Of a stretch of DNA of 64,000 bases, positions 46,241 to 59,510 are shown piece after piece. The translations under genes were made by a program, and so were the position numbers. The stretch is from Bombus terrestris (Eukaryota; Arthropoda; Insecta; Hymenoptera; Apidae). A model generated the notes under the pieces. The model made no database searches and had not been told where the DNA came from. It worked only from the letters and a program-made list of their open reading frames with translations. The stretch lies in assembly GCF_910591885.1 (NCBI RefSeq), contig NC_063282.1, positions 4,528,001 through 4,592,000 of the forward strand. Direction: 5' to 3'. The number at the start of each line of letters is the position of its first letter. Positions within the stretch are counted from its first letter, which is position 1.

Positions 46241-47654
46241 TGCGTTAATTCCAAGGAGCATTACGTACTAAAAGAGGCACGCGATAATCTTGTGGCTAGG
46301 TATAATGAAACGGTCGAGCCGACAAAAGCACCTGGCCGCAACAATATCCGCGTTGGTAGCTTCTGCGGCTGCACCAGGTGGGACTGGCAGGTCACTCGAC
46401 GGGTCAGTTTCTAAGGGACACGGATTGCTTCACCTGTCTGAGTGGCCAGGGTCTTGTCGATTGTCAAGACACTGCGATAAGTCGACAGGTAATCGTCTTT
46501 GATTCCATAACCGATTCTCTAGTCTTTTTGGTAATTAAAATTAAACGTTTCAAAGCTAGAATTACCTGTGTCGTCATAGAAGTGTTCTACAGTCGCTGTC
46601 GATCATGTTAGTACACGCAGATTGCAGGATATTTCGTCAAAAGGCGACCTATCGTCGAACGCGAGAAGCGCATTGTTCAATTTAAAATCCCCTTTTTTCT
46701 AAAATGGTTTTCACTCGGTAAATAAAAAGTACAGTGGATTAGATGGACTTCTCAGGTGCTCGTGCAACACTCGCCGGCAGTTTTCCTGGTGAGTGTCCGA
46801 GCGATTGAAAAATCTCGCACCTCTCAGACGCAGAATCCGACCTGTTAATAACCCAGACGGATCATAAGTCAGCCGGGTGTCTACCTGCGGCGCGACATTT
46901 CACGCGGCCTGTTCTCGGGCAGGTACAATGCAGGAGGCGGTTGCCCACACAGGGCCCCAGCTTACACATCCGCCGAGCGATGTAAACTCGCTCGGTCAGT
47001 ATAAAGTCCTCCGGTACTGTTCGCGATGGCGACAAGGCCAACGCTCGTATTTCAATTCGCCGTGAGTCGAATTCGAGTCACGGCTCCCTATCTATGGCGC
47101 TCGATAACGGAATTCTTTCGCCATTATCGCTCAATCTGTCCGCTTCGATGTGACACGCCGAAAGAGAGACAGAGAGAAAGAGGTTCCGGTCCCGGTGTTC
47201 CGGTATCGGAATCGATAACCTCCGCAATCGTTGGAAATTTCGTGAATTACTGGCCCATTGTTTAAATCTCCTATTGGGAACTTTTGGAACGTTCGTATAA
47301 GTTGTTACAACGAATGAGTTTCGAGATAACATAAATCAAGTTAGATACTTGTTACCGGTGAAAGAAATGCAATGTTCCTTTCAGACATGTATATCTATCT
47401 AGAAGTATTAATCACGTGGACCAGGATATAGGAAGCTGAGCCAATGGTTAGGCAAAAGTAAATCTATTCGTCAAATGGAAATTCAAAACCATGCAGGCTA
47501 GTCATTTGGTAATTTACTGTTCTCTAAAAAAAAGAAAAATAAAAAATGAAAGAAAGAAAAGGGATTAAGAAATAAGCGAATATAATACAAATAAGTGAAT
47601 AAAAGAAATGTCAAACAAATTGCGTCCAATTTTCCATCGTAACACGTTGACGAA

Positions 47655-47715
47655 GTTTCAAAATGTTTTATATAACCCACATTGTTTAAGGGTTTCTGTA
47701 ACTATCCGAACACTT
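47655..47715 (+). repeat. dispersed repeat, copy 3 (divergent)
   Basis: AAAATGTTTTATATAACCCAC at its start, then GTTTCTGTAACTATCCGAACACTT, resembles the copies near 10.46 and 29.83 kb. It is the most diverged of the three, and the assignment depends mainly on the TATAACCCAC block and the overall order. Confidence 0.35.
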
Positions 47716-49578
47716 ATTGACTAAACCTACGCGTAATCGAGAGAACGTTACTCCATATGAATAAATAAACTGTGCACGAACTATGTACATTTTTAAGATG
47801 CGCAAACACATGCGGTGACAATGGAGCGGAAGAAAGTGGAGCACGTGTGTACCAACGGGCCACAATTCATTTCTCAAAGCGATGCAAAGCGGATGCTACT
47901 TAGCATGCCCGTCCCACGGAAGCGGTTCATTGATCATCGAACAACCTCCGTGCTTCTATTTAAGCCGAGCTGCTTTCGTTGGCAAAAGTTACCCTGCGCC
48001 ATCGTAATCGGCACATGCGCCAATTGGCAGCTGCCATTTTCGTAATGAATCGGCAACCCGAGATGTCCTTCGCTGATTTATCGGCTGATTAGCATAGGAC
48101 GCTGGGTTCGCGTGGGGTTCCATCGGGTACACGCATCCACGCGTATACCCGTCCTTTGAATTCGGCGCCTCGATTTGATAACGGAAGTGTGCCATTTCGA
48201 AAAATGGCTGATTCTTCGTGAGAAAATTGAAAATTGCAAAGAGAATGTTTATTTCTCCGGTGATGAATTTCTTCGTAGCGAACGTTGACACTTCAATTGC
48301 GTTGATTCGATGCTTTTTCACGAGGATGTAACGCGACGCGTTGACAAGGATCAGAAAAATTTGGAGATGAGGAATTAGGAACGATTTATAGTTAATGTCC
48401 AGAGTTGCGTAACATTCCATTTGCTATTTCGCTTTCACAAATATATCTTATCGAGGTCTGTCTCGAAATCGAAAAATTGAAGTATTTATAACGCTGTGAC
48501 AAACTATAGCCAAGTCCTTAAAGCTCTGTGAAAATTGAAGGAACACTCTTCTTACGATTCGCAGTTGCTCAAAAAGCTTCCTATCGTTTGAATAATTTAA
48601 GATCGATCGGAAAGTGAGATTCGTCGTGAAATTGCGATTTTATCCGAAGAAATTATTCTATTATTCGTTACTTTGCACGATTCTCTCGTTCCACTTTTCG
48701 CAGGATTGAAACAAATGTTCCTGTCTTTCGGTCTTCCATTACATCGACTCGTTTCGAGTAAAATTCACTTATCGCGGATAAACGTTCGTCCGGCATGATT
48801 CGATTAACGCGGAACCGTGGCTCGCAGCGACGACGTCAGACATCGGCGATCGATTTATCTCGCGAGGTGCGAACGCCGCAGCCGTGTTCCCGTTAAGCAA
48901 CAATTTATCAACCGACCACGGCGTTAATGTATTCGTAAAAAGGCGCGCAGCTGCTCCCGATGGCAGCGTGTCGCACAATGAAGCAACATCGCGCAGGGGT
49001 AGATTCGTGCGAGACGATTTTTCTCGTGTTATATAACAAAAAGGCGAAACCTAGAAAACGTAGGACGAGAGACAGACAAGGACAGAGGCGAGAAAGAAAA
49101 AAAAGGGAAAAAGGAAAAAGAAAGAAAGGAGACAAAAGGTGAAGCGCAACGAGATGGGGTGGCGCGGGGTTTTCAATCGACAATCAATGAAGCGCGTCCG
49201 CGGGATTAAAGGTCCAATGAAGAGAGATAGATCTAGATTCGCGGTACTGGCTGAGCCAATCGGATCTGGTTCAAGGAACCCCGGGGACCGCGGCTGTATT
49301 TGCAATGCAAAGCAGGCGACCGTGCGTCGTAGCTACCGACGAACGAGGACCCCGCACACGCCATACGTCCTCTTCCTTCGAAAGGCCTGCTTCTCTTTGT
49401 CGCTCCACGACACATGGCTACGTTCGATTATTTAGATATGCAGATGATCCCGCGGAAAGACCGACCAGTACACGGAATATACTGGGATCCCCGACATCGA
49501 CAGAGACGGAGAAAAGTGGGAAATTACTGTCCTCTTCAATTTTAAATCGTTATATATATGTGTGTTTCTGTGTGTTTG

Positions 49579-49593
49579 TATATATATATATAT
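49579..49593. repeat. short (TA)n microsatellite
   Basis: About seven TA dinucleotides next to a TGTGTTT-rich patch. Confidence 0.8.
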
Positions 49594-52009
49594 TTGTCGG
49601 GGAAATGTTTGTTTAAATTGTCCATATATTGCGAAATTGTGAGATCAACGAAGCCATCGAGGGAATTTTGCAGAATTTTGATCCAGTACGGATGCAGGCG
49701 ATGGGAAATAGAAAAATTTCTTTCCTTTCGAAGAATAAATTTTCTGAATAGTTTCTTAGAATGATAGATTTCTTGGATCTCTTAGAGATGTTTGAGAAAT
49801 ATTATCGCGATGCTGTGAGATCGATGAAGTTAGGTGAATCTGGTAAACAAATTTATCGAGCTCGCAGTAAAATTGTTCTCGCGAACCAACTTCGACATGG
49901 TCGAATTTTTCCCTAATCTTCTCTCTGATGATCACAGATATTCATTACGTATACGATATATCGAGTATATTTCTTAGCAATCTTCACAGTATTTTCATAT
50001 CTGAGTTCAATTTACGAAATGAGAGAGAAAATGTGTCTGTGTAACTAACGCGAACCGAATAAGAAGGGGTTGCTACCCCCTCTTCACGAGGACAACCCAT
50101 TTCCAACGAAGGGATCCCATTGTTGGCCAGAAATTTGCATGTCGTCGCACTTTCTGACGCGTGTTCATGGAAGGGCTTGTTCCTGGCGAGGAGTACGGGC
50201 GTAAAGTTATCCCCACCAGGCGAAGGGATGCTCATTTTTCGGGCATATGCGCGCGTACTTCGGTCTCGATCGTCGTATCACCGGGGTTCCATCGGCGGGT
50301 GTCATCGACACCGACCTCTACCCTACGTGGTCGACTTCAGGAGCGATTTTCTTGGTGATTTATCGTCCTTGGCTTCGTAGCTCGTTTACATATCGTTTCG
50401 AGCCGCTCCTTCTCCCTCCCGGTGACACGCGTGTCAGCCAGCGATTTGCAGTTTCGCAATGTTGTCCCCTTTCCTCGCGGACAGTCGATCCTTCATTGCA
50501 GTTTAGCGTCCAGAAAATTATAAGCTTACTTTGATAGTTGATATACTTTGGATGTTTGCTTCAAGTTATTTTTGGCGATATTTAATCATTTCTTTGCCTT
50601 TGAAAATGTTCTAAATTTTATTGGTCCGGCCGAGATCATTGGCCAACTCGTTCGTTTTAGTTTATTGTATTTGTTTCGATGTATGAAAAATAGGAGATTC
50701 TCTAAGACCTAAGTTTAATAGAAACAGATTTTCAATGAAAATTATTTATTACAAAATTGTAAATGATAAAGATTTATTTCTGATTCGGGGTAAAACAGAG
50801 ATGGTTATCAATCGTTAGATGAAGAATTTTCAATTAACAGTCGGAAGATTTGCTCGAGTATATAACAGGAATAAGGCTAACGTCATAGTCGGCGCTCTTT
50901 ACCCACGTTGACAATTAAAACGCATTTATTGCCGGCAATTTGCTAATCATCGGGTAAAGTAAATGCTGAGCAATATCGTGGACGAGATACCGCTATAATT
51001 ACATAAACGAGAAAGAGAGGCGAGGCAGCGCGCGCACGGCTTTATCATCTTCTTTTTTCACTTTTGTTCGTTCTTCAAGCTCGGCCGATATTCTTCTCGT
51101 TTTTTCCTTCCCTTTCCGCCGGATTCGTCTTCACCCAGCGTGTCGACTGTCTCGATTATCGATCGACCACCTTGACGACGGCTTGGGAATTAATTGGGAC
51201 GACCTCGTTAGCGGCGGATATCGACGACCATCGAGAAAGAGATCCCGAGGGTTTTCGTTTGCACCCGTAAAAAAATCTTGCTCTTTTATTTGGCCAGGTA
51301 GGGAGCCGCGCCAGCGCTCAGCGCAGCTGCTCGAATCGACTTTATTGAAAAAACCATGGCCGGATATTTTTTTCCTTCGTCGTTGCGAACGTTGGAATAT
51401 TTCTTGTCCGATTACCCGAAAGTGTGACTTTTAGAAGTCGAATCGATTAGATGAATAATCTAGATAAAGAAGGTTCGAAAATTATCCTTGAACGCCGCAG
51501 ACTGGATTAATTCTGACTCATATTTATTTCCAGATTGTTACGCCATTATCTTATTATTATTATTCTATTATTCGAAATTTCTAATTTATCCCCTTTCGGA
51601 ATTCCTCAGTTACATTCTACAAAGAAATTGTACTCTTTATATGCAACAGGATTTACATAAAATTGGCTGTCTTTTTATTTCGTTACGTAAAAATGTAGAA
51701 CAAAATGTTTTACAAACTTTAATGCGGCAATGTTTCTCTATCTCTATGATAGAGGTGCATCTAACGTTCGAGACGATATATTTATGATCCATCGGCATAA
51801 TGATGCAGCCCTCTACCAAACGACAAAACTCAAGCGAACTATATCTTGTCAAAAAGAGCCCGAATAATCTTCGTCTGAATAAAATTCAGGGAAATCGATC
51901 GAGTGGTAAGGCAAGAAGAACTGAGATATCAAAAGCCCGGTCGGACTGCATCGCCTGTATAATTACGATTCGCTGATTCGTGTTAGCGAATCGTATCCTC
52001 GGGTGGCGG

Positions 52010-52025
52010 GCGCGCGCGCGCGCGC
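52010..52025. repeat. (CG)n run
   Basis: About eight CG dinucleotides in a row, one of three alternating GC runs in the window. Confidence 0.85.
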
Positions 52026-52814
52026 TTGCACTAGCAAAAACGTGGCGCGTTGAAACGAAGGAAGAAAGGGAACGGGTGGCCGGGAGAATAGAGTTGTAAA
52101 GCGAACGACGAGAGCTGCCAGTTTTTCCGAACGTGTTTCCTCCGTGGACTCGTGCAGCAGCTCGTGTAGATCGCTCCGATGCACGCACACCAACGGATGC
52201 ACGTTCCTCCGCACGACACGGTAGACGTTGGTGGTTTTATCGCGCTATAAAACAATCGTAGGGTGTCTCGTAATGATCGCGAAAACTTTTATAGACAGGG
52301 CGAAGGCCTACGGAGGCCTGTGCGTTTTGTAAATCTAAGTACCCACGGTGATTTTAATGAAACGTCCGCTTTAAACGAATAAACGACAATAAGAAGCGTT
52401 CGAAGTAACAGATTTAAATCTCGGAAGTGCAATCAGTAGGAGCGTACCGGATACTCGGAACGTTCAAATTAAACCCACCCTTTCGATGATTACGCTGCAC
52501 CTCCACTCGACGAATCGCAATTTATCACTGTGAAAACCTGGAAGATCGATACCGTGGCTTCCGTCGCTCGCAGCAGCTGAAGAACGCTTTCTAAATCATC
52601 TTCGTACTCCGGCCAATAATTTATAAAAGTCTATCAAGTTTTTCCCGATGTCTATCTGCTCTTTGTGGTTGAAACGGCCTCGTGGGAATAAAGTCGGATA
52701 AGGAGGGGGAATAGAGTCGTAGAGCTGCCAGTTTTTCCTCGGGTCGTGCTTCTAGCGGCTGATCCTCGCGTGGACACAGCCTATCTTTTCTTCATCTTCC
52801 ACCGTCCTCTCTTT

Positions 52815-52833
52815 CTCTCTCTCTCTCTCTCTC
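52815..52833 (+). repeat. (CT)n microsatellite
   Basis: About nine CT dinucleotides inside a wider pyrimidine-rich patch (52.79-52.86 kb). Confidence 0.85.
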
Positions 52834-54809
52834 ACTCTCTTTTTCTCTCTTCCTTTCTTTCTGGCATGCTTCTCTCCACGAGACGCGTACGTGTGCGTGT
52901 CCACGAAGGGAGGAGACACGCGTGCACACGGCCGACTTGGAAGCGCGAACGCGAGGGGGACACGCGCTAACCTGGAACGTCCCGTGCATACGAGATCGTC
53001 GAACGTTTTCACGAACACGTCCTCGCCTTCTGTACACGTAATAACCGCGAGATATCGAGAAAGATCTTGTCATCGCACCTTCCCGAACGCTTGTCCGTGT
53101 GTCGGCCGATGAAGATGATTTGTCAATCTCCTGACCCTTCGCGAAAATGACGATGTGATTAAGTGGGATACGCGGCACTATCTTTGCGTTGTAAAACCAG
53201 ATTTTTTTAAGGATTCAGTAGAGATGCTGTCTCAAGAAATGTTTGTCTCGATAGCGGGCCGTGGACGATGAAAATGGACTATCCAATTTCGTTTAAAGTA
53301 TGTACACGATAGATGCGAATGTATGTGCAGAGAATGCACGAATTGATTTACCACATTCAGTGATTACAATATCATTTGTAAACTGCTGATCTCTATGCAT
53401 TCATAGGAAATTTGAAAGCGTAGAATTGCATAGATTGCACATAATATGAAAGGATATATGAAATAACCGAATTGTATGCTGTCTGCAATACCCGACCGTA
53501 AAACAATTTTCTACCGAGATTCTGCTGTTTTAATTACAAAACTCCGCGATCTAATCATTTGTCTTCCCATCGATATCGTCAAGATTTTCTTACAATTAGC
53601 GTTACGTTCTGGACGAGAACGTTTGTTTATCGAGTGTGAAGTAGGTACTAGGTATCGGTGCCAGCCGTCTGGCTTCAAGGGCCAAATAACGAGATGTTAC
53701 TCTAATTTTGCTAGTCTGAAAAATATTCTAGTTGAGGACTTCTTGGTTTCCCACGCGGTGGAAAAGTTACTTGGGAGAAATTGTTCTGCCTATTTTTGGG
53801 TCTTTGGCAAACATAAGCGACAACGGCTTCGAAGGGTTGCACCAAAGTACTCGATCAACATTGCGTAATGCCTTAAGCAAATTAGCTTCTCGCCACTTAG
53901 AAACCGCTTCTCAGTTTCACAAGTTCAGCTGTGAAGTCAGTTTCCTACGATAATCCAAGGCGGACACACGTACAATACTACAGGTTAGAGAATAAAAAGA
54001 TTCAAGAATTCCTCGGAATTGCCTTACTGTATCAAAAATGTGTTTATTAGGTTTAAGACGATGAAAGTAATTCACAGATTCAATTTTCGCCTTTTTTAAA
54101 AACCTTGCCGTAAACGTGGAATTACAGACCCTTTCGGAAAGTTAAATAATCAATAATTCTCTTATATACGTACGCGATGCATAGGTTAATTTAGCAATTA
54201 TCTAACAATATCATTTGTCTTCCCATTAATACTTTATAAGTCTTTTTAAGAATTCTTAAGAATTATTAAGAAAATTAAGCTTTCCTTTTTCACTTTAAAA
54301 GTCTTTTAATATAAGCATAAAATGTTGAACATCTACTAACGGATTAACAAAAAGAGTAACAACTAAGAATCGTCTCATCTCATCCTTCCAGTCTCGCACT
54401 ACGTATCAAATTCGTGGATTAATCTACATTTGTTAATTACAACCTCTTTTGTCCTCCCAATATTCACCAATATTTTACAAAGTCGATCAGTACAACTTTT
54501 TCTATGCGAAATCTACCGGAACATACATTTACTCGATTATTTTTACTTGAATAACAATACCGTCTGCTTCGAATTATATAATTCGTGTGTCTCTTTCTAA
54601 TTGTAGAAAGAAAACCGAAAGGAAGCCGAAGTAAACGGTCGTCGAAAATAATATTAGAAATTCGTCGTTAAACAACGCAGCGAATAATCTTCGGGATAGG
54701 TCGTAGATTTTCGCGACGTTACGTTTCAGTTTGCGATCGGTTATCGTGCGTGACGGGTCGCGTGATTAAATTCGTTCGCGTATATCCTAATCCTTGGTAT
54801 TGCTTTTAG

Positions 54810-54905
54810 GAATCTTTTCGATCCGATTCTATTGTGCATCCTCGTCGACCAGCGCGGAAACGGTGACCATCCAGGCGATGCAATCAAGGACACCATATCA
54901 GCATG
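54810..54905 (+). CDS. candidate exon with possible start codon (unassigned)
   Basis: This has perhaps the best splice-site pair in the window: a branch-like CCTAATCC, a pyrimidine-rich stretch and ATTGCTTTTAG upstream, then 96 nt ending in CATG|GTAAGTGAG. The ATG at 54878 opens MQSRTPYQH and leaves in phase 1 at the donor. The same frame is open back to the exon start (SSSTSAETVTIQA before the Met), as is one other frame. It may therefore be an internal exon, or a leader exon carrying the start. No homologue is recognised and no partner exon is visible within several kb. Confidence 0.38.
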
Positions 54906-56312
54906 GTAAGTGAGATTTTTTGATATATTCTACGGTGGAGAACGCTCTCCCTCCTGCTGTCCAATATGACGGCACGTTATTGCACGAAGGCGTCGACATT
55001 GTATCGTTGCGAAATTCGATGTTTACTATCGCGCGTTTTAACGACTACAAATACGAATTTGTGAGATATGTTTCCGTGGTCTTAGAATTCAATATTTTTT
55101 CAGGAAATTTGTTGATAAGGATAGAGGTTTATTTTTAAAGGATCCGATTAGATATTAACTTACGTGATAAGTATAATGTGGATCCCTGCGTGTATTCATG
55201 ACAACTTTAAAGATACAAACAAAATAAATTTTATTGGCTCTGTTAGGAAAAATGTGAAATTGCATAAAAACCCGCAGTCTGGTTTCCATATTTTTGGGGA
55301 TTACGAATGTCTAACTAACTCTTTCACGGTGTAATAAAATGAAGATGAATTCAGAGTGAAAATAATTAGTTTTAAGACTCAGGAAATGATCACGTATTTT
55401 TTTGTTATTAAGATGTCGTGTATTCCCGAATTCTTTCGCACAGTAATTCGCCAATAATAGTAGCGAATTGACGATAACTTACAGATTTCTCTCTTACAAT
55501 TTTACAATCTTCAAATGATTCTGTGAATTCACGTTCGCATTATTGTTAAACCTGTTACTCTGTTTCGGAAAAGAATTTATCAATGCTGATAACTTGTAAT
55601 TGTGTGTTTGTAAAATTTCATTAATAACTTTAATTAAACCGTACTCTCATAGAAAACTACATATTTCTATTTTTCTATAAGATTAATAATAATAAGATTA
55701 ACAATAGCTTTAGGTATGATACATTTAAGACGTGAAGTTTATAATACTATACTTGACAGTTTACTATGATTTTTCTTACGCTATGAAAGAGTAAAGTATT
55801 TTAAAAATTATTAAATCCCATAGTTATCGTAAAATATATCAAGCGCGTTTTAACATCGGGTGCAATGAAATTCACGGTGCGCATAATAGAACGTTTAATA
55901 CCGCACTGTGTACGAGCAAATAAAAATGATTTTAATGAGCTGATAATATTCCAGAACGAAATCAGTAGCCGAACAGCTACCATCTTGATAGAACAGAACG
56001 GTATCGCGTGGGTGGTTCCGGCGCTGCGTTCTCGAGTTATCGCGATTTAATCGAACGCGAATTACACTGGTTATTGAGCGATCTTTAAGAACCTAGGTCT
56101 TAAGTCTTGGCAGATCTTGTTTGTTATTGCTGTCCTTGGAGGCGGCCTGATAACGTGGTCAATAGTCGATACACCGTCGAGGTTGTAATTTGTGTATTGG
56201 TTGGATTCCTAGAAATGGAACCACTTTCCAATTCGTCGAATCCTATACGAAAACTCTCAAATAGCTTGTTTATTATACCAAACCAGTGAATCGAGAGCCG
56301 CCAGTTTGACAC

Positions 56313-56686
56313 AAATAAATTGTATACTCTTTTAGTCTCTATGTTTTCTGTGGTTCGTTTTCGATTTAATTTTATGGATATACTAGAAAAGTTTTATGGG
56401 AATCGTAAAGTAGAAAACCGCATATTTTTGTAATTAAGACGAGAAAAAGAATACGAAGAATTTTAATTCTTACTTCATTATTAAATTATTTATAGTTTCC
56501 AGCTTTGTAAAAAATAAATTGTATGCTTTCTAGTCTCTGTGTATTCTGCGGTTCGTTTTCAACGTAATCTTATGGAGACTTTACAAACATTTTGTGCGAA
56601 TCGTATAGTAGGAAACTGGATATTTCTGCAATTAAGAGAAAAATATGAAAGATTTCAGTTATTATTTAATTCTCAAATTATTTATG
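56313..56686 (+). repeat. two-unit tandem duplication, period about 199 bp
   Basis: AAATAAATTGTATACTCTTTTAGTC at about 56313 (first 20 bases shown by position) recurs at 56512 as AAATAAATTGTATGCTTTC. Similarity continues through GTGGTTCGTTTTC / GCGGTTCGTTTTC, TTATGGATA / TTATGGAGA and the closing AAATTATTTAT. This is the cleanest two-unit duplication in the window. Confidence 0.7.
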
Positions 56687-59329
56687 TACTTTCAATAATT
56701 GTTCCAATAACTATTTAATTATTTCTGTACAATTAAGTATTCTCGTTTAAATACCCGTACAATTTTTTCGTTGTAATTCATTTCAGTGAAAAATCATTTT
56801 ATTTATTGAAACAAGATAAAGATTCGTCAGCATTAGAATTAATATAAATTCCAACGAGGGAATTCGCGAAACAATTTGAAACAGAATTTTCCTCTAAAAA
56901 AAGAAGTATTCGTAAAACATGAAAACTTTTTATTTCGCATCATTAGACCAATTTCCATCTATACTGGTAACAATTTCTCAAAGTCAACGCCCTTCTAAGC
57001 CCTCAAAATTCAATGTCAAGTACATGAATCGTTTCGTACGCGAAGGCCTCGGAACCAGTCGCTTCTGGAACTCAAATAAACTCGCATACATCGCAATAAA
57101 CATTCATCCACATGTTGGTACGTCCGTGGCACACGCAGGTGGGTGCGTGCCAGTGTGTTCTGCGTTCCATTGTCGCCGATGTGTTGAGCATGAAAGAGGC
57201 GTGTTGATTCGCGTGCTGGTATCGTCATTCCAACCCAGTGTATCCCAATTCCTTCCAACCAACTCCTCTATCTACATCTAAAAAATGCTGAAAATCCCGA
57301 GACCTCGTTCCCTACATCCTTAAACGTGTCCTTAGAATATAGTTATTAAAGCAACGTGATCGTTAGAGATCTCCTTTGGACAGATCATCTATGTAACTCG
57401 TATTTCTTGGACAATCAACCCCGTTAAACGGTTTTATCTGGTAGAAAGTTATAAAAATGTTATAGTAACTGGTAGCGATACAGCTCCATCCAGGTAGCAT
57501 CGATAGTCCCCAAATCAGAAATAAATTCTACGAGTGTTTTCGAATAACAATTAGATAGAATATTCGGTACGCGTCCAATAATTTTCCTGAGAAGGTAAAT
57601 ACGTGTGTACGTACGTGTATACACATTAGTGTACCGTGAATGAGGTCAAAAGTTTCGGATCATTATGCGTTTTATTGAATCTACGGATTTAAAAGATATG
57701 TCAGCTTTAGAATTTTGTTTCGTTCGGAAGAGTTCAGACAAGAATCTGTATGTGAAATTTCCTATTTTTTAATAAATTCATACTTTACAGGATTCTAAGA
57801 AATATGTCACAGGAAAAATTCTCAATTTTAGAATGACACATAAAATGATGTTTAGTTTAGAATAGAAGGTTTGGAAAATAAATAGAAGGAAATTGGTCGT
57901 TTCATATGCGTGTAACACAATCTGATAATGATAAAATTAGGGAATGCAGTATCGTACAGCTAGAGAAGCGATTGCAAACTTTTGACCAATACATAGCGTA
58001 TATTCTGTAGGAAATTCTTCTTAGAATTTATTTCTTGAAATGAAATCTTCACTTGTTTGAGATGTTTAGAATTCTTTGAAAATATTCTTCTCTCGGTAAT
58101 TAATCCAATAAAGTGGAAATTCATGGCCGGTTAGTGACGACTAATACTACTGCGCATCTGGACTCTAACGTATTCCTGTAAATTACTCGTATTGTTCTCT
58201 AAGTACGACAAAATAACGCCACAAGCTGTGGTTAGTTAACAAAGCGCTATTGTATCTTCTTACTCTTTAGAAATTCAAAGCCACAGTAATATTACCAAAA
58301 CAGGAACAAACATCGTTTTCTGCCTTATTCAGCTGCTTCAATAACCAAGCAAATTAGATGCCAATCCACGGCCAGTTAATAAAACACCGATGTACCTGTT
58401 AGCTGTTTACGAATTCACGGTAATGTTAGGCATAGTAATGTTGTCAAAACGAAAGCGTTGACACGCGTGAAAAGGCGGCTGTCTACTCCCAATCAATCTC
58501 GATGCGCGTTGCAATCGCTGCATCGGGCTCAGGCAATCGCATTGTCGTCCCTGAGACCGGGTCTATTCCCCGTTGGCCTACTCGGTATTCAATTTCAACC
58601 GGCTGCAATTTGTCCGTCGCGAAATCGTCGTCCGGCGACCGAATGCAACTTGGCTTGCGTTCACCGAAAAAGGTCACGGTTTTTCGCAAACTGTCTCGCC
58701 TCGGTCGCCGCGTTTTCCCTCCTACCAATCGATTTCCACAAAAGAAACACGACAGGGCACGCGCTGGCTGATAGAGTATGATACCTGCATTCCATCGGTT
58801 GCAACATGTGTGTCATACGAGACGTGCTTTGATTTTCTATCGTTTCGATCGGATCGCCGTGACTTATTTACGGCTCGCGGAGCCCGCGCCCTCGGACAAG
58901 CCGTAAAACGGAATTAATGAGCCGAGTTTAAGCTGATTTTCAACAGTCCCCGGCGCTACCAATGTTTCTCTCGCATCAGCTGGACTCCAGTTTCAGTTCC
59001 GTTTTGCTTCCACTTAGCTCATATCGAAAATCCTCCCCAAATATATTTTTGTTTTTTAATCGATGTTTAACGACACCCTTTTGAGATAAACGAAGCTTTT
59101 GCCTGCGTTTTTCATAATTTATCTATATGCTTGGTAGTCGGTGACAGGGTAAAGCGGGATCATTTGGCTGGGTGAAACTTCAGCATATGTTGAAATTGAA
59201 CTTTGAACTTTGTATAGAATAATCATCGTGCGTTATGAAATATTGTTAACCTTTAATGTAACAACGAAAGAACGAGAACATATCGCGTGCCGTAGGTTCA
59301 ACGAGGAAAGACAGCAGAAACGAAAAAAT

Positions 59330-59510
59330 GATTGAACCCTGTAATAGGATGGAATAAAAATTTCAGATCTAAATTAAGAGAGAATACTGTACAAAAGTTG
59401 GGTTGAAAAGGTGGTTTTACTTACTCGCTACGATCGAACAGCCCTATAATAGGATCGAACAAAGATTTTAGAATTAAAGTGGAAAGAAGTATTGTAAAAA
59501 TATCGATCTG
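59330..59510 (+). repeat. two-unit tandem duplication, period about 104 bp
   Basis: GATTGAACCCTGTAATAGGAT (59330-59350) and GATCGAACAGCCCTATAATAG (59432 onward) open two units that remain alignable for about 70 bp, ending in ATACTGTACAAAAG / GTATTGTAAAAA. Confidence 0.6.

Larger units (their letters stand above)
46241..54809. other. long non-coding stretch
   Basis: No supported gene in about 8.5 kb. It contains copy 3 of the dispersed repeat (47.66 kb), a purine-rich patch (49.06-49.14 kb), a GC-richer patch at 50.0-50.5 kb with overlapping frames, microsatellites at 49.58, 52.01 and 52.82 kb, and a block repeated three times between 53.55 and 54.46 kb. Isolated donor-like sites (46.79 and 47.07 kb) lack convincing exons. 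Confidence 0.45.

Noticed and set aside
46755..46790. 36-nt plus-strand exon between CTTCTCAG and CTG|GTGAGT
   Set aside because: The acceptor lacks a real pyrimidine tract and no second exon fits.
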